From assembly GCA_028768525.1 (NCBI GenBank), contig CP054837.1, positions 2,947,001 through 3,011,000 of the forward strand: a DNA stretch of 64,000 bases, in the 5' to 3' direction. A model generated the notes under the pieces. The model was not told the origin of the DNA. It did not search any database and saw only the letters and a program-made list of their open reading frames with translations. Position 1 is the first letter of the stretch, and every line of letters begins with the position of its first letter. Below, piece by piece: positions 34,103 through 43,220 of the stretch. A program made the position numbers and the translations under genes. The DNA is from Desulfobacter sp. Lineage in GTDB: Bacteria; Desulfobacterota; Desulfobacteria; Desulfobacterales; Desulfobacteraceae.

Positions 34103-35998
34103 TCAAACCGCTGTTTTGCCGCCGAATGCAGTTTTAATATACCGGATCCAGATCCCGCTGAGGAACCATGAATATGCCCAGGTGCCAAAGATGATGGCAA
34201 CGAAGGCTTTCACGATGTCCATGGAGCTGCCGTCAAGGGAGAACCCGGGGACATAGCCGAAAAGAAGGGGGCCGAGATAGAGAAACTTGGCAAACTTGAA
34301 AGAACTGAATGCGGTACGCCACATATTGGCCTTGGCAATTGTGGCGCCGGCAAAGGCGGCAATACAGACCGGGGGCGTAATATTGGAGTCCTGGGACAGC
34401 CAGTAAACGATCATGTGGGCGGCAATCTCATTGACACCGAGATGGGTCAGGGCGGGGACGGCCACCACCGCTGTAATCAGATAGGCTGCTGTCACGGGCA
34501 CGCCCATGCCAAGAACCAATGATGCCAGCGCAACCAGCAAAATGGTCAACAGCAAGGAACCGCCGGCCAGTTCGATCATGATGTCGGCAAAGGTAAGCAC
34601 AAGTCCGGAAAAGGTCAGGACGCCGATAATGATGCCGATGACCCCGACGGTGGCGCCTATTTTCAGGCTGTTTTCGGTTCCGGACCGGGCGGCTTCCAGA
34701 AAATGGCTTAAGCCCGGCTTGATCCGGCCCGGATTTTTTGCATAAAAGATACCGGCAGCCGCCAGCCCGACGGCCAGCCCCACCCATTCAGGCAGTTTGC
34801 CCTGCTCGGAGCCGATGGCAATATTCACCAGCGAGACCAGGAATACCGCCGTAACGATAAAGGCCATGGTCAGGTCCATGGGGGTCTCCCGCCTGACCCA
34901 GCTGATATATACACAGGTGACAAGCCCGATGATGGCGGAATAACCGGGTGAGTAGCCGGTAAGCATAAGAATGGTAATGGCGATCAAGGGGATGGTATAA
35001 AACCATTCTGTTTTAAAGATATAGGCGGCGGAGTGTTCGGATTTTTCACCCACGATATTATCTTTCTTGGCTTCATAGTGAACCATGCAGAAAACCGAAA
35101 AAAAATACATGAGCGCAGGGAAAATGGCAATGAGCATGATCCGGGAATACGGCACCCCTGTCAGTTCCGCCATGATGAATCCCCCGGCCCCCATGATGGG
35201 TGGCATGAACATCCCGCCAATGGAAGCCGCCGGTTCAATACCGCCGGCAATATGGGGTTTGAACCCGGCTTTTTTCATCATGGGGATGGTGAACATCCCG
35301 GTGGACACCGTGTTGGCGATGGCGGATCCTGAAATGGATCCGAAAAGCCCGGAGGCAATCACCGACACCTTGGCCGGTCCGCCGATTTTATGGCCCACAG
35401 CCGCCAGGGGCCAGTCGATAAAAAATTTCTGGGCCCCGCATTTCTCAAGGTAGGCGCCAAAAAGGACAAAAAGAATGACATAGGTGGCCAGGACATTGGC
35501 CATGATGCCGAAGACCCCGTCACTCTTGTAGAAAATGCTGATGCACAATTCTGTAAAGGGCGCCCCTGCATGGGAGACGAGATCCGGGGCCAGATACCCA
35601 TAGACACCGTAGATCAGCATCAGGGTGCCCAGGATGACAAAAACATTGCCCACCACCCGCCGGGCCAGTTCAATGCCCACCAGGACCCCGATAATGGCAA
35701 AAACCATATCCACGGTGGTTTCCGCCCCGGTCCGGTAATTGATGGCCTCAAAAAGCAGGATCCAGTATCCCACCGAGGCAATGGACAGGACAATCAAAAT
35801 ATAATCTATGACTCTCCCGATTGTTGATTTGGATTTGTACAAAAGGAAGACAAGCACATAGGTTATAATTACATAAACACCCCTGTGGTACTGGGTGGCC
35901 ATGGGTTGCACAACAGCCGCCCAGGAGTAAAAAACGACCAGGATGACCGAGCATACATCAAAAACAATCTGCTCGAATCGATTTAGTTTTTCATACAC
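34103..35998 (-). CDS. TRAP transporter fused small and large permease subunits
   Basis: The 631-residue protein is a DctQM-type fusion with about 16-17 membrane helices. Family segments include GGIEPAASIGGMFMPPIMGAG, SGSAIANTVSTGMFTIPMM and the late GMGVPVTAAYLITAVVAVP. This fused form is typical of the 4TM/12TM class that works with TAXI binding proteins. It uses an ion gradient to import an organic acid. The binding protein gene lies upstream on the same strand, with an intercistronic hairpin between. Confidence 0.92.
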   Translation of the reverse strand: MYEKLNRFEQIVFDVCSVILVVFYSWAAVVQPMATQYHRGVYVIITYVLVFLLYKSKSTIGRVIDYILIVLSIASVGYWILLFEAINYRTGAETTVDMVFAIIGVLVGIELARRVVGNVFVILGTLMLIYGVYGYLAPDLVSHAGAPFTELCISIFYKSDGVFGIMANVLATYVILFVLFGAYLEKCGAQKFFIDWPLAAVGHKIGGPAKVSVIASGLFGSISGSAIANTVSTGMFTIPMMKKAGFKPHIAGGIEPAASIGGMFMPPIMGAGGFIMAELTGVPYSRIMLIAIFPALMYFFSVFCMVHYEAKKDNIVGEKSEHSAAYIFKTEWFYTIPLIAITILMLTGYSPGYSAIIGLVTCVYISWVRRETPMDLTMAFIVTAVFLVSLVNIAIGSEQGKLPEWVGLAVGLAAAGIFYAKNPGRIKPGLSHFLEAARSGTENSLKIGATVGVIGIIIGVLTFSGLVLTFADIMIELAGGSLLLTILLVALASLVLGMGVPVTAAYLITAVVAVPALTHLGVNEIAAHMIVYWLSQDSNITPPVCIAAFAGATIAKANMWRTAFSSFKFAKFLYLGPLLFGYVPGFSLDGSSMDIVKAFVAIIFGTWAYSWFLSGIWIRYIKTAFGGKTAV

Positions 35999-36033
35999 GG
36001 TTTGCCTTCCTTAGGTGGTTTAAATTAAAATTG

Positions 36034-36060
36034 GGCAGGTGCGGAGATGCCGCACCTGCC
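36034..36060 (-). other. Perfect 11-bp hairpin between TRAP binding protein and permease genes
   Basis: GGCAGGTGCGG (36034-36044) pairs with CCGCACCTGCC (36050-36060) around a 5-nt loop; leftward, an AT-rich but broken uridine tract follows (CAATTTTAATTT). Such elements let the binding protein be made in excess of the permease by partial termination or 3' protection. Confidence 0.65.
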
Positions 36061-36084
36061 AGCAGGTCGGGTCAGCTTAAAAGA

Positions 36085-37047
36085 TTAAAGCATGCCCTTT
36101 TCTTTCCAGAATTTCTCGGCACCGGGATGAAAGGGCGTAACTACACCCTGGGTTCCTGTTTTGATGGCCATGAGCTTGAAGGTTTTCTTCTGGGCCTTCA
36201 TATGGGCCAGGCCCTCGTCGGAATAAATCAGGGTAAGCATTTTGTATACGGCGTCATTGGATACCTTTGAGTTGGCCACCCAGAGGGCTGAATCCTGGAA
36301 GGAGGGGGAATCGTAATCCACACCCTTATAGGTGTTGGCAGGGACGGTCAGCTTGGCAAAATAAGGATATTTTTCATAGAAGCCTGACGCCTTGGCATCG
36401 GCATCCAGGTTGACCAGGGCGATGTCATTGGTCTGTGCGGCCATGATCACGGCGCCGGAGGGGAAGGCAGTGAACAGCCAGAAGGCATCCAGCTGTTTGT
36501 TGCCGAAGGCCTGGGCAGCATCGTTGTAGCCCATGGCGTTTCTTTCAATCTTGTCCCATACCCCCAGGTGCTTGAAAAAAAGTTCGCAGTTGGCAAAGGC
36601 GCCGGAGCCGGCATTGCCCACACCGACTTTCTTGCCCACCAAATCTTTTACGCTGTTGATGCCGGACCCTTTCAGGGTAACCAACTGGGCAGGGGCACCG
36701 TAGAGCCATGCAACCGCCAGAACATCTTCGTATTTTTTGGTATCGTTTGCCAGCATACCGTTGCGGCCTAAATAAACATGGCCTGAATAAACAACACTCA
36801 TCTGCTGGCGCCCGGCATTGGTCTTTCTCAGGTTTTCCGTGGAACCGCCGGATGACTGGGCCTGAACCCTGAACTCTTTTACGGCTTTCATGGGCTTGTA
36901 CACCTGGATGCCGTTGGCAACCACCTGGAAGGTGCCGCCGGCAGGGCCGCCGCCGAAGACGATTCTTTCCTTGGCAAAGGCAGACTGGCTAAATGCCATG
37001 GCAAGCACAGCGATAAACCCGATGAGCAATAATTGTTTGGCTTTCAT
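36085..37047 (-). CDS. TAXI-type TRAP substrate-binding protein
   Basis: The 320-residue protein has a Sec signal peptide (MKAKQLLLIGFIAVLAMAFS, cleavage near SAFA) and the TAXI-family start RIVFGGGPAGGTFQVVANGI, then DLVGKKVGVGNAGSG and the AFGNKQLDAFWLFTAFPSG region. It captures the substrate in the periplasm for the fused permease. I chose the ATG at 37047 because AGGAGGATCGT precedes it; the frame extends to 37128 without support. Ligand unknown (glutamate, dicarboxylates and others are known for the family). Confidence 0.9.
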   Translation of the reverse strand: MKAKQLLLIGFIAVLAMAFSQSAFAKERIVFGGGPAGGTFQVVANGIQVYKPMKAVKEFRVQAQSSGGSTENLRKTNAGRQQMSVVYSGHVYLGRNGMLANDTKKYEDVLAVAWLYGAPAQLVTLKGSGINSVKDLVGKKVGVGNAGSGAFANCELFFKHLGVWDKIERNAMGYNDAAQAFGNKQLDAFWLFTAFPSGAVIMAAQTNDIALVNLDADAKASGFYEKYPYFAKLTVPANTYKGVDYDSPSFQDSALWVANSKVSNDAVYKMLTLIYSDEGLAHMKAQKKTFKLMAIKTGTQGVVTPFHPGAEKFWKEKGML

Positions 37048-37199
37048 ACGATCCTCCTGTTTTGGTGTTAACAAAGATGAATTGACCATTTGTACCGCAT
37101 ACCAGAGTACCAAGGCCGGGGTCACCAAATCAATTAGAGGATTTCTGATTCTCGTGTAGTAATTTTTCTTACAAAGAGATCAAAGAAAGCCGGCCGCAA

Positions 37200-38270
37200 T
37201 TATAAAGGTGCGGCCATCTTCCTGATCCGGCCGGATGCCACCGCATCCAGAAAGGCATCGCCCAGTTCAAGGCTTTTTACCGCAACAGCATGCCAGGCCC
37301 TGTACCGCTCCCGGTCATTGCCCCTGAACCTTAAAAAGTCTTTTCTGTCCGGAATTCTGCCGTAGGGCAGTTGGGAAACAAAATCAGGGGAGGGGGAGAC
37401 CAGGATGACCCGGTCAGCCATTTCCCCCACGGCCCTGCGCCGTTTCATGGTTTTGTCAAACCAGCCCGGGATAATATGGGGATAGAAATGGGGGTAGAGG
37501 ATAAATCCAGGTTCATGGTGTTTCAAGGAAAAGAGGGGGTGGTAATCCAGAATGCCGCCGTCCCGATAGACCCCGGCCCTGGCGCCAGGGATATCCCGGA
37601 TGCCGTCCATGACCACGGGAATGGAACCGCTGGACAGCAGCGCCCTGTAAAAATTCTCCATATCCAGAGCCACCTGCTCTGCCCCGAATCCATTGATATT
37701 AAAAGGAGTCGCCCCTGCCCCGGGCACCCGGAACAGGACGCGGTTAAAAAACATTGCCTGGGTCCTGCGGGTGGCCAGATTCAAAAGATAGCCGGCAAGA
37801 ATCCCCGCTCCCAGAGCCGGGGTATTATCCTCTGCCATCAGCCCCCGGCACCGTACCGATAAAAAGCCCAGCTTTATATAGGGATGGGAAAGAATCCCGG
37901 GAATCGTTTCACGGGGAATAAAGCGGTTCAGGATTTTAAGGGATTCATCGGTGATTTTCTCCGGAGTGACCCGCCCCCTGTAGGTTTGACTGATATAGGC
38001 ATCCCTAAGGCGGTCAAAGGCCCGTCCGGGGTCTTCCTGGGCTGCGGCAGCCAGTTTCCAGGCACCGATGGAGGAGCCCAGCAGGGAGACTTGGTGGGTA
38101 ATCCCGTGCAGCCACCGTGAGAACACCGCACGGTCCAGCCCGTATATGGAAAGCCACTTGGCCGCACCGGACGCCCCGAGCACCGCTGTAATGTCTTCAG
38201 GCGCCAGGCCCCTTTCCCGGATATGGGCAAGGGCGGTTTTACCGGCTTTGATGGTCAGCTTATCGGTCAT
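37200..38270 (-). CDS. Patatin-like phospholipase family protein
   Basis: The 356-residue protein has the parts of a patatin Ser-Asp hydrolase: an early glycine-rich LGASGAAKWL loop, the nucleophile elbow GSSIGAW (G-x-S-x-G) and the Asp in RDGGILDY. The FHPLF-like region and late basic segment fit poorly characterised bacterial patatins. It probably cleaves acyl esters of membrane lipids. No signal peptide is seen. Its start overlaps the truA stop by 11 bp, so the two are co-expressed. Confidence 0.72.
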   Translation of the reverse strand: MTDKLTIKAGKTALAHIRERGLAPEDITAVLGASGAAKWLSIYGLDRAVFSRWLHGITHQVSLLGSSIGAWKLAAAAQEDPGRAFDRLRDAYISQTYRGRVTPEKITDESLKILNRFIPRETIPGILSHPYIKLGFLSVRCRGLMAEDNTPALGAGILAGYLLNLATRRTQAMFFNRVLFRVPGAGATPFNINGFGAEQVALDMENFYRALLSSGSIPVVMDGIRDIPGARAGVYRDGGILDYHPLFSLKHHEPGFILYPHFYPHIIPGWFDKTMKRRRAVGEMADRVILVSPSPDFVSQLPYGRIPDRKDFLRFRGNDRERYRAWHAVAVKSLELGDAFLDAVASGRIRKMAAPL

Positions 38271-39033
38271 GGAATCTCACCTTGTTTAGCATCAGCCCCG
38301 AGGCAGGGGCAATGGATTTCAACGGACTGCGGTCAATGCCGGAAAGTGAGTCTCGGAGATCTTCAAGGCTGGCCTCCCTGCGGCCCAGTGCGATGAGCTG
38401 TCCCATCATCAGCCTCACCTGGTGGCGCATGAAACCGGTGGCAGAGACCCTGTACACCCAGGATTGGCCGGGAAAAAAGCCTGCGGAGAATGCTGTATTC
38501 TCTTCAATCCGGCTCTGGATAATCTCTCTTTTATAATCAGTTCCGGGGGAAGGTTTGGTGCAGTACCGGATAAAATTATGTTTTCCCGCAAACAGGGCCG
38601 CCCCTTCGGACATCAGCGGGATGTCCAGTTCACCGGGAATCCAGGCCATGAAGGGGGCGCAAAAGGGGTGAAACTTCTCCCCACAGGAAAAAAAATAAAG
38701 ATATTCCTTGGTCCGGGGGCTGTTGAGGATATTGAATTCCTTCCCGACCGCCTCCATTTCCAGGGCACGGATATCCGGAGGGAGATTATGGTTCAGCTCA
38801 TCAGGAAAGGCGTCCGGATCCAGAAGATCCTCCACAAATAATTCAAAGGCCGAATGACCGGCGGAGACCATGGCATCGGTCCGGCTGGTACCCAGCACCT
38901 TAAACTCAGAATGGCCCAGAACAAATTCAAGGGTTTTGCAGACCATGGCTTCCACGGTTTTCACCCCGGGCTGCCGCTGCCATCCGTGGAACCTGAATCC
39001 CAGATATTGAATATGGATGAGATAATAATTCAT
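38260..39033 (-). CDS. truA: tRNA pseudouridine synthase A
   Basis: TruA isomerises uridines 38-40 in the tRNA anticodon arm. The 257-residue protein has YLGFRFHGWQRQPGVKTVE, the catalytic Asp53 in LGTSRTDAMVSA (family consensus R-T-D-x-G-V-H-A, here with M-V-S-A), and FMRHQVRLMMGQLIALGR. The substitution after RTDA departs from the usual GVHA, so it belongs to a divergent TruA branch. Divergent from the DUF2284 gene. Confidence 0.85.
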   Translation of the reverse strand: MNYYLIHIQYLGFRFHGWQRQPGVKTVEAMVCKTLEFVLGHSEFKVLGTSRTDAMVSAGHSAFELFVEDLLDPDAFPDELNHNLPPDIRALEMEAVGKEFNILNSPRTKEYLYFFSCGEKFHPFCAPFMAWIPGELDIPLMSEGAALFAGKHNFIRYCTKPSPGTDYKREIIQSRIEENTAFSAGFFPGQSWVYRVSATGFMRHQVRLMMGQLIALGRREASLEDLRDSLSGIDRSPLKSIAPASGLMLNKVRFHDR

Positions 39034-39194
39034 GCCACCTGCCTAGTACCAGCCAGGACACCCCATTGGCAAGATATTTATCCCTGGCTGCCCGCCCAGA
39101 ACTGAAATGATCACTTGATCCGGCTCACTATAATCTGTTAAAACCAGGCATCCTGAATGGGATGCAATACCAATAACTGCATGGAAGATATCAC

Positions 39195-39785
39195 ATGGAA
39201 CCCAAGGAATTTGACGAAATCCTGGACCTGGCCCGCACCAAGGGCGTCAGCGATGCCCTGTTCATCTCCCCCGACATCATCCCCGTGGACGACAAATTTG
39301 CCGCTTTCTGCAGGGAACCGGGCTGTACCGGATACGGCCTGTCCATGAGCTGCCCTCCCCATGCCAAGGGCCCGGACTGGTTCCGGGAACAGATTAAAAC
39401 CTATTCCCGCGCCCTGGTATTTAAATTTGACGTACCCACCACCGCCCTGCTCGGCATTGAGCGCCTGGATCTTTTAGGACTGATACACGAAACCGCCGCC
39501 CTGCTCGAAGAAACGGCAAAGGCCAAAGGATATAAACGGGCCAAGGGATTTGCCGGGGGCTCCTGCAAAGAGGTCTTCTGTGCCGACCATCCCAACTGCC
39601 GCGTTCTCCATGGGAACGGAGACTGCCGAAACCCGGACCGGGCCAGACAGTCCATGTCCGCCGTGGGAATCAATTTTTTAAAATTGTCCAAAGCCGTGGG
39701 CTGGAAAATGAAAATCATCACCAGCGGCACCGATCCCGAAAAAAAGCCCATGGGCATGGTGGCCGGGCTGGTTTTGATCGATTAG
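39195..39785 (+). CDS. DUF2284 cysteine-rich putative metal-binding protein
   Basis: The 196-residue protein has the DUF2284 pattern: CREPGCTGYGLSMSCPPH, then later GGSCKEVFCADHPNCR and GDCRNPDRARQSMSAVGIN. The eight or so conserved cysteines suggest a metal or iron-sulfur site; the family is common in anaerobes and has no established activity. The ATG at 39195 is preceded by AGATATCAC with little ribosome-site signal. A TATAAT lies at 39129-39134 without a well-placed -35. The acyltransferase fusion gene follows after 64 bp. Confidence 0.75.
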   Translation: MEPKEFDEILDLARTKGVSDALFISPDIIPVDDKFAAFCREPGCTGYGLSMSCPPHAKGPDWFREQIKTYSRALVFKFDVPTTALLGIERLDLLGLIHETAALLEETAKAKGYKRAKGFAGGSCKEVFCADHPNCRVLHGNGDCRNPDRARQSMSAVGINFLKLSKAVGWKMKIITSGTDPEKKPMGMVAGLVLID

Positions 39786-39849
39786 TCCCCATTTATGCAA
39801 CTGGGACCTGACGGGCGACGCCCGGCAAAGCAAAATAGAAGGTAGACCC

Positions 39850-42282
39850 ATGATAAAAAAGATAAAAAAAGCAGCCATGCGCCTGACCGCAGGCGCCGTC
39901 AATAAAGTAGATTTCATACGGCTGATCCACCGCATCGCCGAGAGCCCTGCCGGACGCCCCCACCTGGAAAAATACCAGTCTCTGCCAACGGACTGGGCCA
40001 ATGCGGAAGAGATCAGCGAGCGGGCCGTGGACCTGACCATGGCCCAGCTCCTGGGAGAGCATCAAACCGTTGAACGGAACGAAATCGCCGATCTTATCCG
40101 GGAAATTGAAATCCAGTACGACCGGGACCTCCACATCCACACCGCCGCGGCCTTCCGGGTGGTCTTCGACCATCTCTTCGACCATGCCAACCTTGACCTT
40201 CCCTTTACCTCGCCGGACGGCCGGGATCTTAAACACATTGATAAATTAAGGCAGTACAGGGAAGAGGGGCTGGGGGTTCTCTATCTCATCAACCACAACT
40301 CCCACCTGGATGAATTCATCTTCGACAGTCTCATGCAGGACCTGGGTCTGGGGCTGCCGGTGTTTGCCGCAGGGCAGAACATGATGGCCATCGGCAGTAT
40401 TGCCAAGGTGCTCATGACCGGTTCCTATGTGGTCCTGCGCAAGGGTGCCTCCCGCCACCAGATGGCGGCCCTGTACAATTACTGCAGCGCCCTGAGCCGC
40501 TGCGGGGCCCAGCAGGGTATTTTCCTGGAAGCCTGGCGGGGCGGGGCAAGGTCCAGGGACGGCAGCCTTCGGTACCCCAAACGGCTGGTGGCCGTACGCG
40601 GGGCCATCGATCTGGATGAAGGCCAGGATATGGTTGTTCAGCCCGTTGCCCTATCCTATTCCGTGGTTCCCGAAGATCTGATGATGTGTTCCGGCAAAAG
40701 CGGCAAGACCTGGATCAACGGGATGAAGCGCTTCAAGGCCCTGATGAATCTTCCCATCCACCCGGCCACATTCTGGTACCATGCCATGGAAAATATCTAC
40801 TCCCGGTGCTATGTCTCCTTTCCCGAGCCCAAACGTCTAAGCGAGCTGAACGCAGACTGGCAGAAGGACAAAAGGGGAACGGACTTTGACGAATTTGTGG
40901 CCCTGGATGCCATCACCCAGATTGCCAGAACCAAAAAAGTCATGGCCTCCCAGCTGGCGGCCCGGACCATCACCCGGGCAAAAAAGACCGATTCAAAAGA
41001 GATCGAAAAGACCCTCCGGGATGAAATCAAAACCATTAAAATCTACCACAGGCAGACCTTTACCCAGGACCCTGACTTTGAGGATTTTATCAAGGAAAAT
41101 TCCGAAGACACCGTCATGGCAGACGGGATAAAAACCCTGCGCAACAGGGAAGTCCTCAGCCGGTGGACAAAGGACAGTTTAAAGCTCCCCTCCGTCATCA
41201 ACGACATCGGCCTGAGCTACTACGCCACCCATGGAGACCGCCGCCTCTATTCCCCCACGGCAGACCAGAACATCGTGGTGGTGGGGGCCGGCAACTGGGG
41301 CTTTGTCCTGGCCAACCTGGTGGCCGGCCGGCTGCTTGAAAACAAGGCCTATGGCAATGCCAGCATCACCATCTATGACCCCAGGAAAAAACTGGTCCGC
41401 CACATGGGAAAGGAGCGGCTGGGCCCGGGACATTTCAAGGACAAGCCCCTGGAGAAAAATGTATTTGTCACCTATGACCTGCCGTCGGCCTTCAGAAAGG
41501 CCAGCGAGGTCATCGTCGCGGTAAAACCCGAGGTCTTTGAGGCACAGATGAGGGAAATCATCGCCGTCTCGGAACAGCACCTTAAAATCATCATTGCCAC
41601 CCGGGGCTTCATGCCCGACACCCCCCTTCTGCCCTTCCATATGGTCCAGAACCTTCTGGTGGAATATGAGCGGACGGACATGGATGTCCTCACCCTGGCC
41701 GGACCTTTGGAAACCGACGACCTCATCGAAACCCAGGCCCTCTCCGGCATCATTGCCGGCCCGGGCCGCTCCTCCCAGGAAATGGCTGCCCTGATCTTCG
41801 GCCCGGACCAGACGCCCCTGATCTCAACAGATCCCATCGGGGTACAGGCCGCCGATATCCTGGCCCGGATCTACGCCCTCTGCGTCAACATCATGCTGGC
41901 CTGCACCGAAGGTAAAAAAGGACTGCTCATGGGCAGACTCTTCGCCCAGGCGGCCAAAGAGGCAAGGGCACTCACACTGGCCATGGGGGCATCCCCGGAG
42001 ACCTTCACCGCAGGTTCCATCCCCTGGACCGCTACCTTTACGGCCCTGGCTGCAGACGGCCCCCTCAAAGAGCTGGGCGAAAAGCTGGGCACAGCCGTCA
42101 AAAAAGGAAAAAGCCCCGCAAGGGTCCTGAACAAATTATCCGAAAAATGGCGGCAGGCCGGGGGCAGGGTCCAGCTGATCTCCGACCTGGAATCGGCCCT
42201 GGCCTGCGGTGTCCAGAGGGAGGTTGACCTCGCGTTGCTCCGGGAGGCCTCTGAACTGATCCAGCCGGAAAAGAAAGCCTGA
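39850..42282 (+). CDS. Glycerol-3-phosphate acyltransferase fused to glycerol-3-phosphate dehydrogenase-like domain
   Basis: In 810 residues this joins two steps of phospholipid entry. The N-terminal ~380 residues are a PlsB-type acyltransferase: H-x4-D motif HNSHLD (His149, Asp154), then FLEAWRGGARSRDGSLRYP, and VVQPVALSYSVVPE. From ~475 an NAD-binding Rossmann domain begins (VVVGAGNWG) and continues as a GpsA-like dehydrogenase (VIVAVKPEVFE; ATRGFMP; LTLAGPLETDD). The usual GpsA catalytic segment N-T-K is altered (CTEGKKGLLMGRL), so activity of that half needs proof. The fusion could channel G3P from DHAP reduction straight to acylation. A terminator follows within 5 bp. Confidence 0.85.
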   Translation: MIKKIKKAAMRLTAGAVNKVDFIRLIHRIAESPAGRPHLEKYQSLPTDWANAEEISERAVDLTMAQLLGEHQTVERNEIADLIREIEIQYDRDLHIHTAAAFRVVFDHLFDHANLDLPFTSPDGRDLKHIDKLRQYREEGLGVLYLINHNSHLDEFIFDSLMQDLGLGLPVFAAGQNMMAIGSIAKVLMTGSYVVLRKGASRHQMAALYNYCSALSRCGAQQGIFLEAWRGGARSRDGSLRYPKRLVAVRGAIDLDEGQDMVVQPVALSYSVVPEDLMMCSGKSGKTWINGMKRFKALMNLPIHPATFWYHAMENIYSRCYVSFPEPKRLSELNADWQKDKRGTDFDEFVALDAITQIARTKKVMASQLAARTITRAKKTDSKEIEKTLRDEIKTIKIYHRQTFTQDPDFEDFIKENSEDTVMADGIKTLRNREVLSRWTKDSLKLPSVINDIGLSYYATHGDRRLYSPTADQNIVVVGAGNWGFVLANLVAGRLLENKAYGNASITIYDPRKKLVRHMGKERLGPGHFKDKPLEKNVFVTYDLPSAFRKASEVIVAVKPEVFEAQMREIIAVSEQHLKIIIATRGFMPDTPLLPFHMVQNLLVEYERTDMDVLTLAGPLETDDLIETQALSGIIAGPGRSSQEMAALIFGPDQTPLISTDPIGVQAADILARIYALCVNIMLACTEGKKGLLMGRLFAQAAKEARALTLAMGASPETFTAGSIPWTATFTALAADGPLKELGEKLGTAVKKGKSPARVLNKLSEKWRQAGGRVQLISDLESALACGVQREVDLALLREASELIQPEKKA

Positions 42283-42286
42283 TCCG

Positions 42287-42312
42287 CGGCCGGGCAACCC
42301 GGCCGTTTTATT
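42287..42312 (+). terminator. Intrinsic terminator after the acyltransferase fusion gene
   Basis: CGGCCGGG (42287-42294) pairs perfectly with CCCGGCCG (42298-42305) across a 3-nt loop and is followed by TTTTATT. Confidence 0.85.
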
Positions 42313-42324
42313 CAGAAAAACCAC

Positions 42325-42366
42325 TTGACAGGTGTTAATATCCGTGTTTATTGAACAAGTGTTAAT
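42325..42366 (+). promoter_or_regulatory. Promoter/operator region of the SDR-transketolase operon
   Basis: A perfect -35 TTGACA lies at 42325-42330. ACAGGTGTTAAT (42328-42339) recurs as ACAAGTGTTAAT (42355-42366), 27 bp apart, each with an ACA-N2-TGT core. Direct repeats overlapping the -35 suggest a repressor or activator site. The convergent TetR gene at 47287 is a candidate ligand-responsive regulator; this is inference. Confidence 0.45.
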
Positions 42367-42392
42367 TATATCTTTCAATACGGATACCGACA

Positions 42393-43220
42393 ATGAACAC
42401 CTTTTCAGGAAAAACAGTCTACATCACCGGAGGGTCAAGCGGTATCGGCCTTGCCACGGCCAAACACCTGGCCGGCCTGGGCGCAGATATCCTGCTCATG
42501 GCAAGGCAAACCCCTCCCCTTGAACGGGCAAAACAGGCCCTTGAAACCAGCCGCCGGACCCCGGATCAGCAGTTTCACACCCTGAGCCTGGATGTAACGG
42601 ACCAGAACCGGGTCTATGAAGAGATGGCCGCGGCCGTGGAAAAAACAGGGCCGCCGGATATTCTCATCCTCAGTGCCGGCATCAACACGGCGGCCGACCA
42701 TTTTGAAAATATCGACCATACCATGTTCAACCGGGTCATGGACGTGAATGTCAACGGGGTCCGGAATCTTGCCCACGCCCTGGCCGGCCCCATGAAAACC
42801 GTCAAGGGCCATGTGGTGATTCTCTCTTCCGCCGCCGCCCTTTTCGGCATGTACGGGTATACGGCCTATGCCGCCTCCAAGGCAGCCCTCATGGGATTTG
42901 CCGAAAGCCTCCGCTACGAGCTCAAGCCCAATGGCATGGCCGTCACCATTGTCTTCCCCCCGGATGTGAACACCCCCATGAACGATGCCGAGGCAAAGAC
43001 ACTCCCGGTCCAGGGCCGGGCCATGAAAAAAATGGCCGGCCTGCTCACCCCGGAATTCACGGCAGGAGAAATTGTCAAAGCCATTGAACGGAAAACCTAT
43101 TTTGCCATCCCCGGACGGCTGACCCGGTTCCTCTATTTTCTCCACAGGATCACCAACGGGGCAATCAGCCGGATGGTCTCGGACATCCTGATCCGCCGGG
43201 CCTCGGGAGAAATACAATGA
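42393..43220 (+). CDS. Short-chain dehydrogenase/reductase, 3-ketodihydrosphingosine-reductase-like
   Basis: The 275-residue SDR has the cofactor loop TGGSSGIG (11-18), the ILSAGIN strand, catalytic Ser in ILSSAAALFG and Tyr159/Lys163 in TAYAASKAA. The arginine in LMARQ after the second beta strand favours NADPH. A C-terminal hydrophobic extension (LTRFLYFLHRITNG) is reminiscent of membrane-associated KDSR-type reductases that act on long-chain 3-keto bases. Substrate is not established. It is the first gene of a five-gene operon and overlaps the DUF362 start by 4 bp (ATGA). Confidence 0.8.
   Translation: MNTFSGKTVYITGGSSGIGLATAKHLAGLGADILLMARQTPPLERAKQALETSRRTPDQQFHTLSLDVTDQNRVYEEMAAAVEKTGPPDILILSAGINTAADHFENIDHTMFNRVMDVNVNGVRNLAHALAGPMKTVKGHVVILSSAAALFGMYGYTAYAASKAALMGFAESLRYELKPNGMAVTIVFPPDVNTPMNDAEAKTLPVQGRAMKKMAGLLTPEFTAGEIVKAIERKTYFAIPGRLTRFLYFLHRITNGAISRMVSDILIRRASGEIQ

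Noticed and set aside
37915..37930. CGTTTCACGGGGAATA in the patatin-like gene as a parS site
   Set aside because: Only about 12-13 of 16 positions match and it lies 7 kb from the cluster; too weak to claim.
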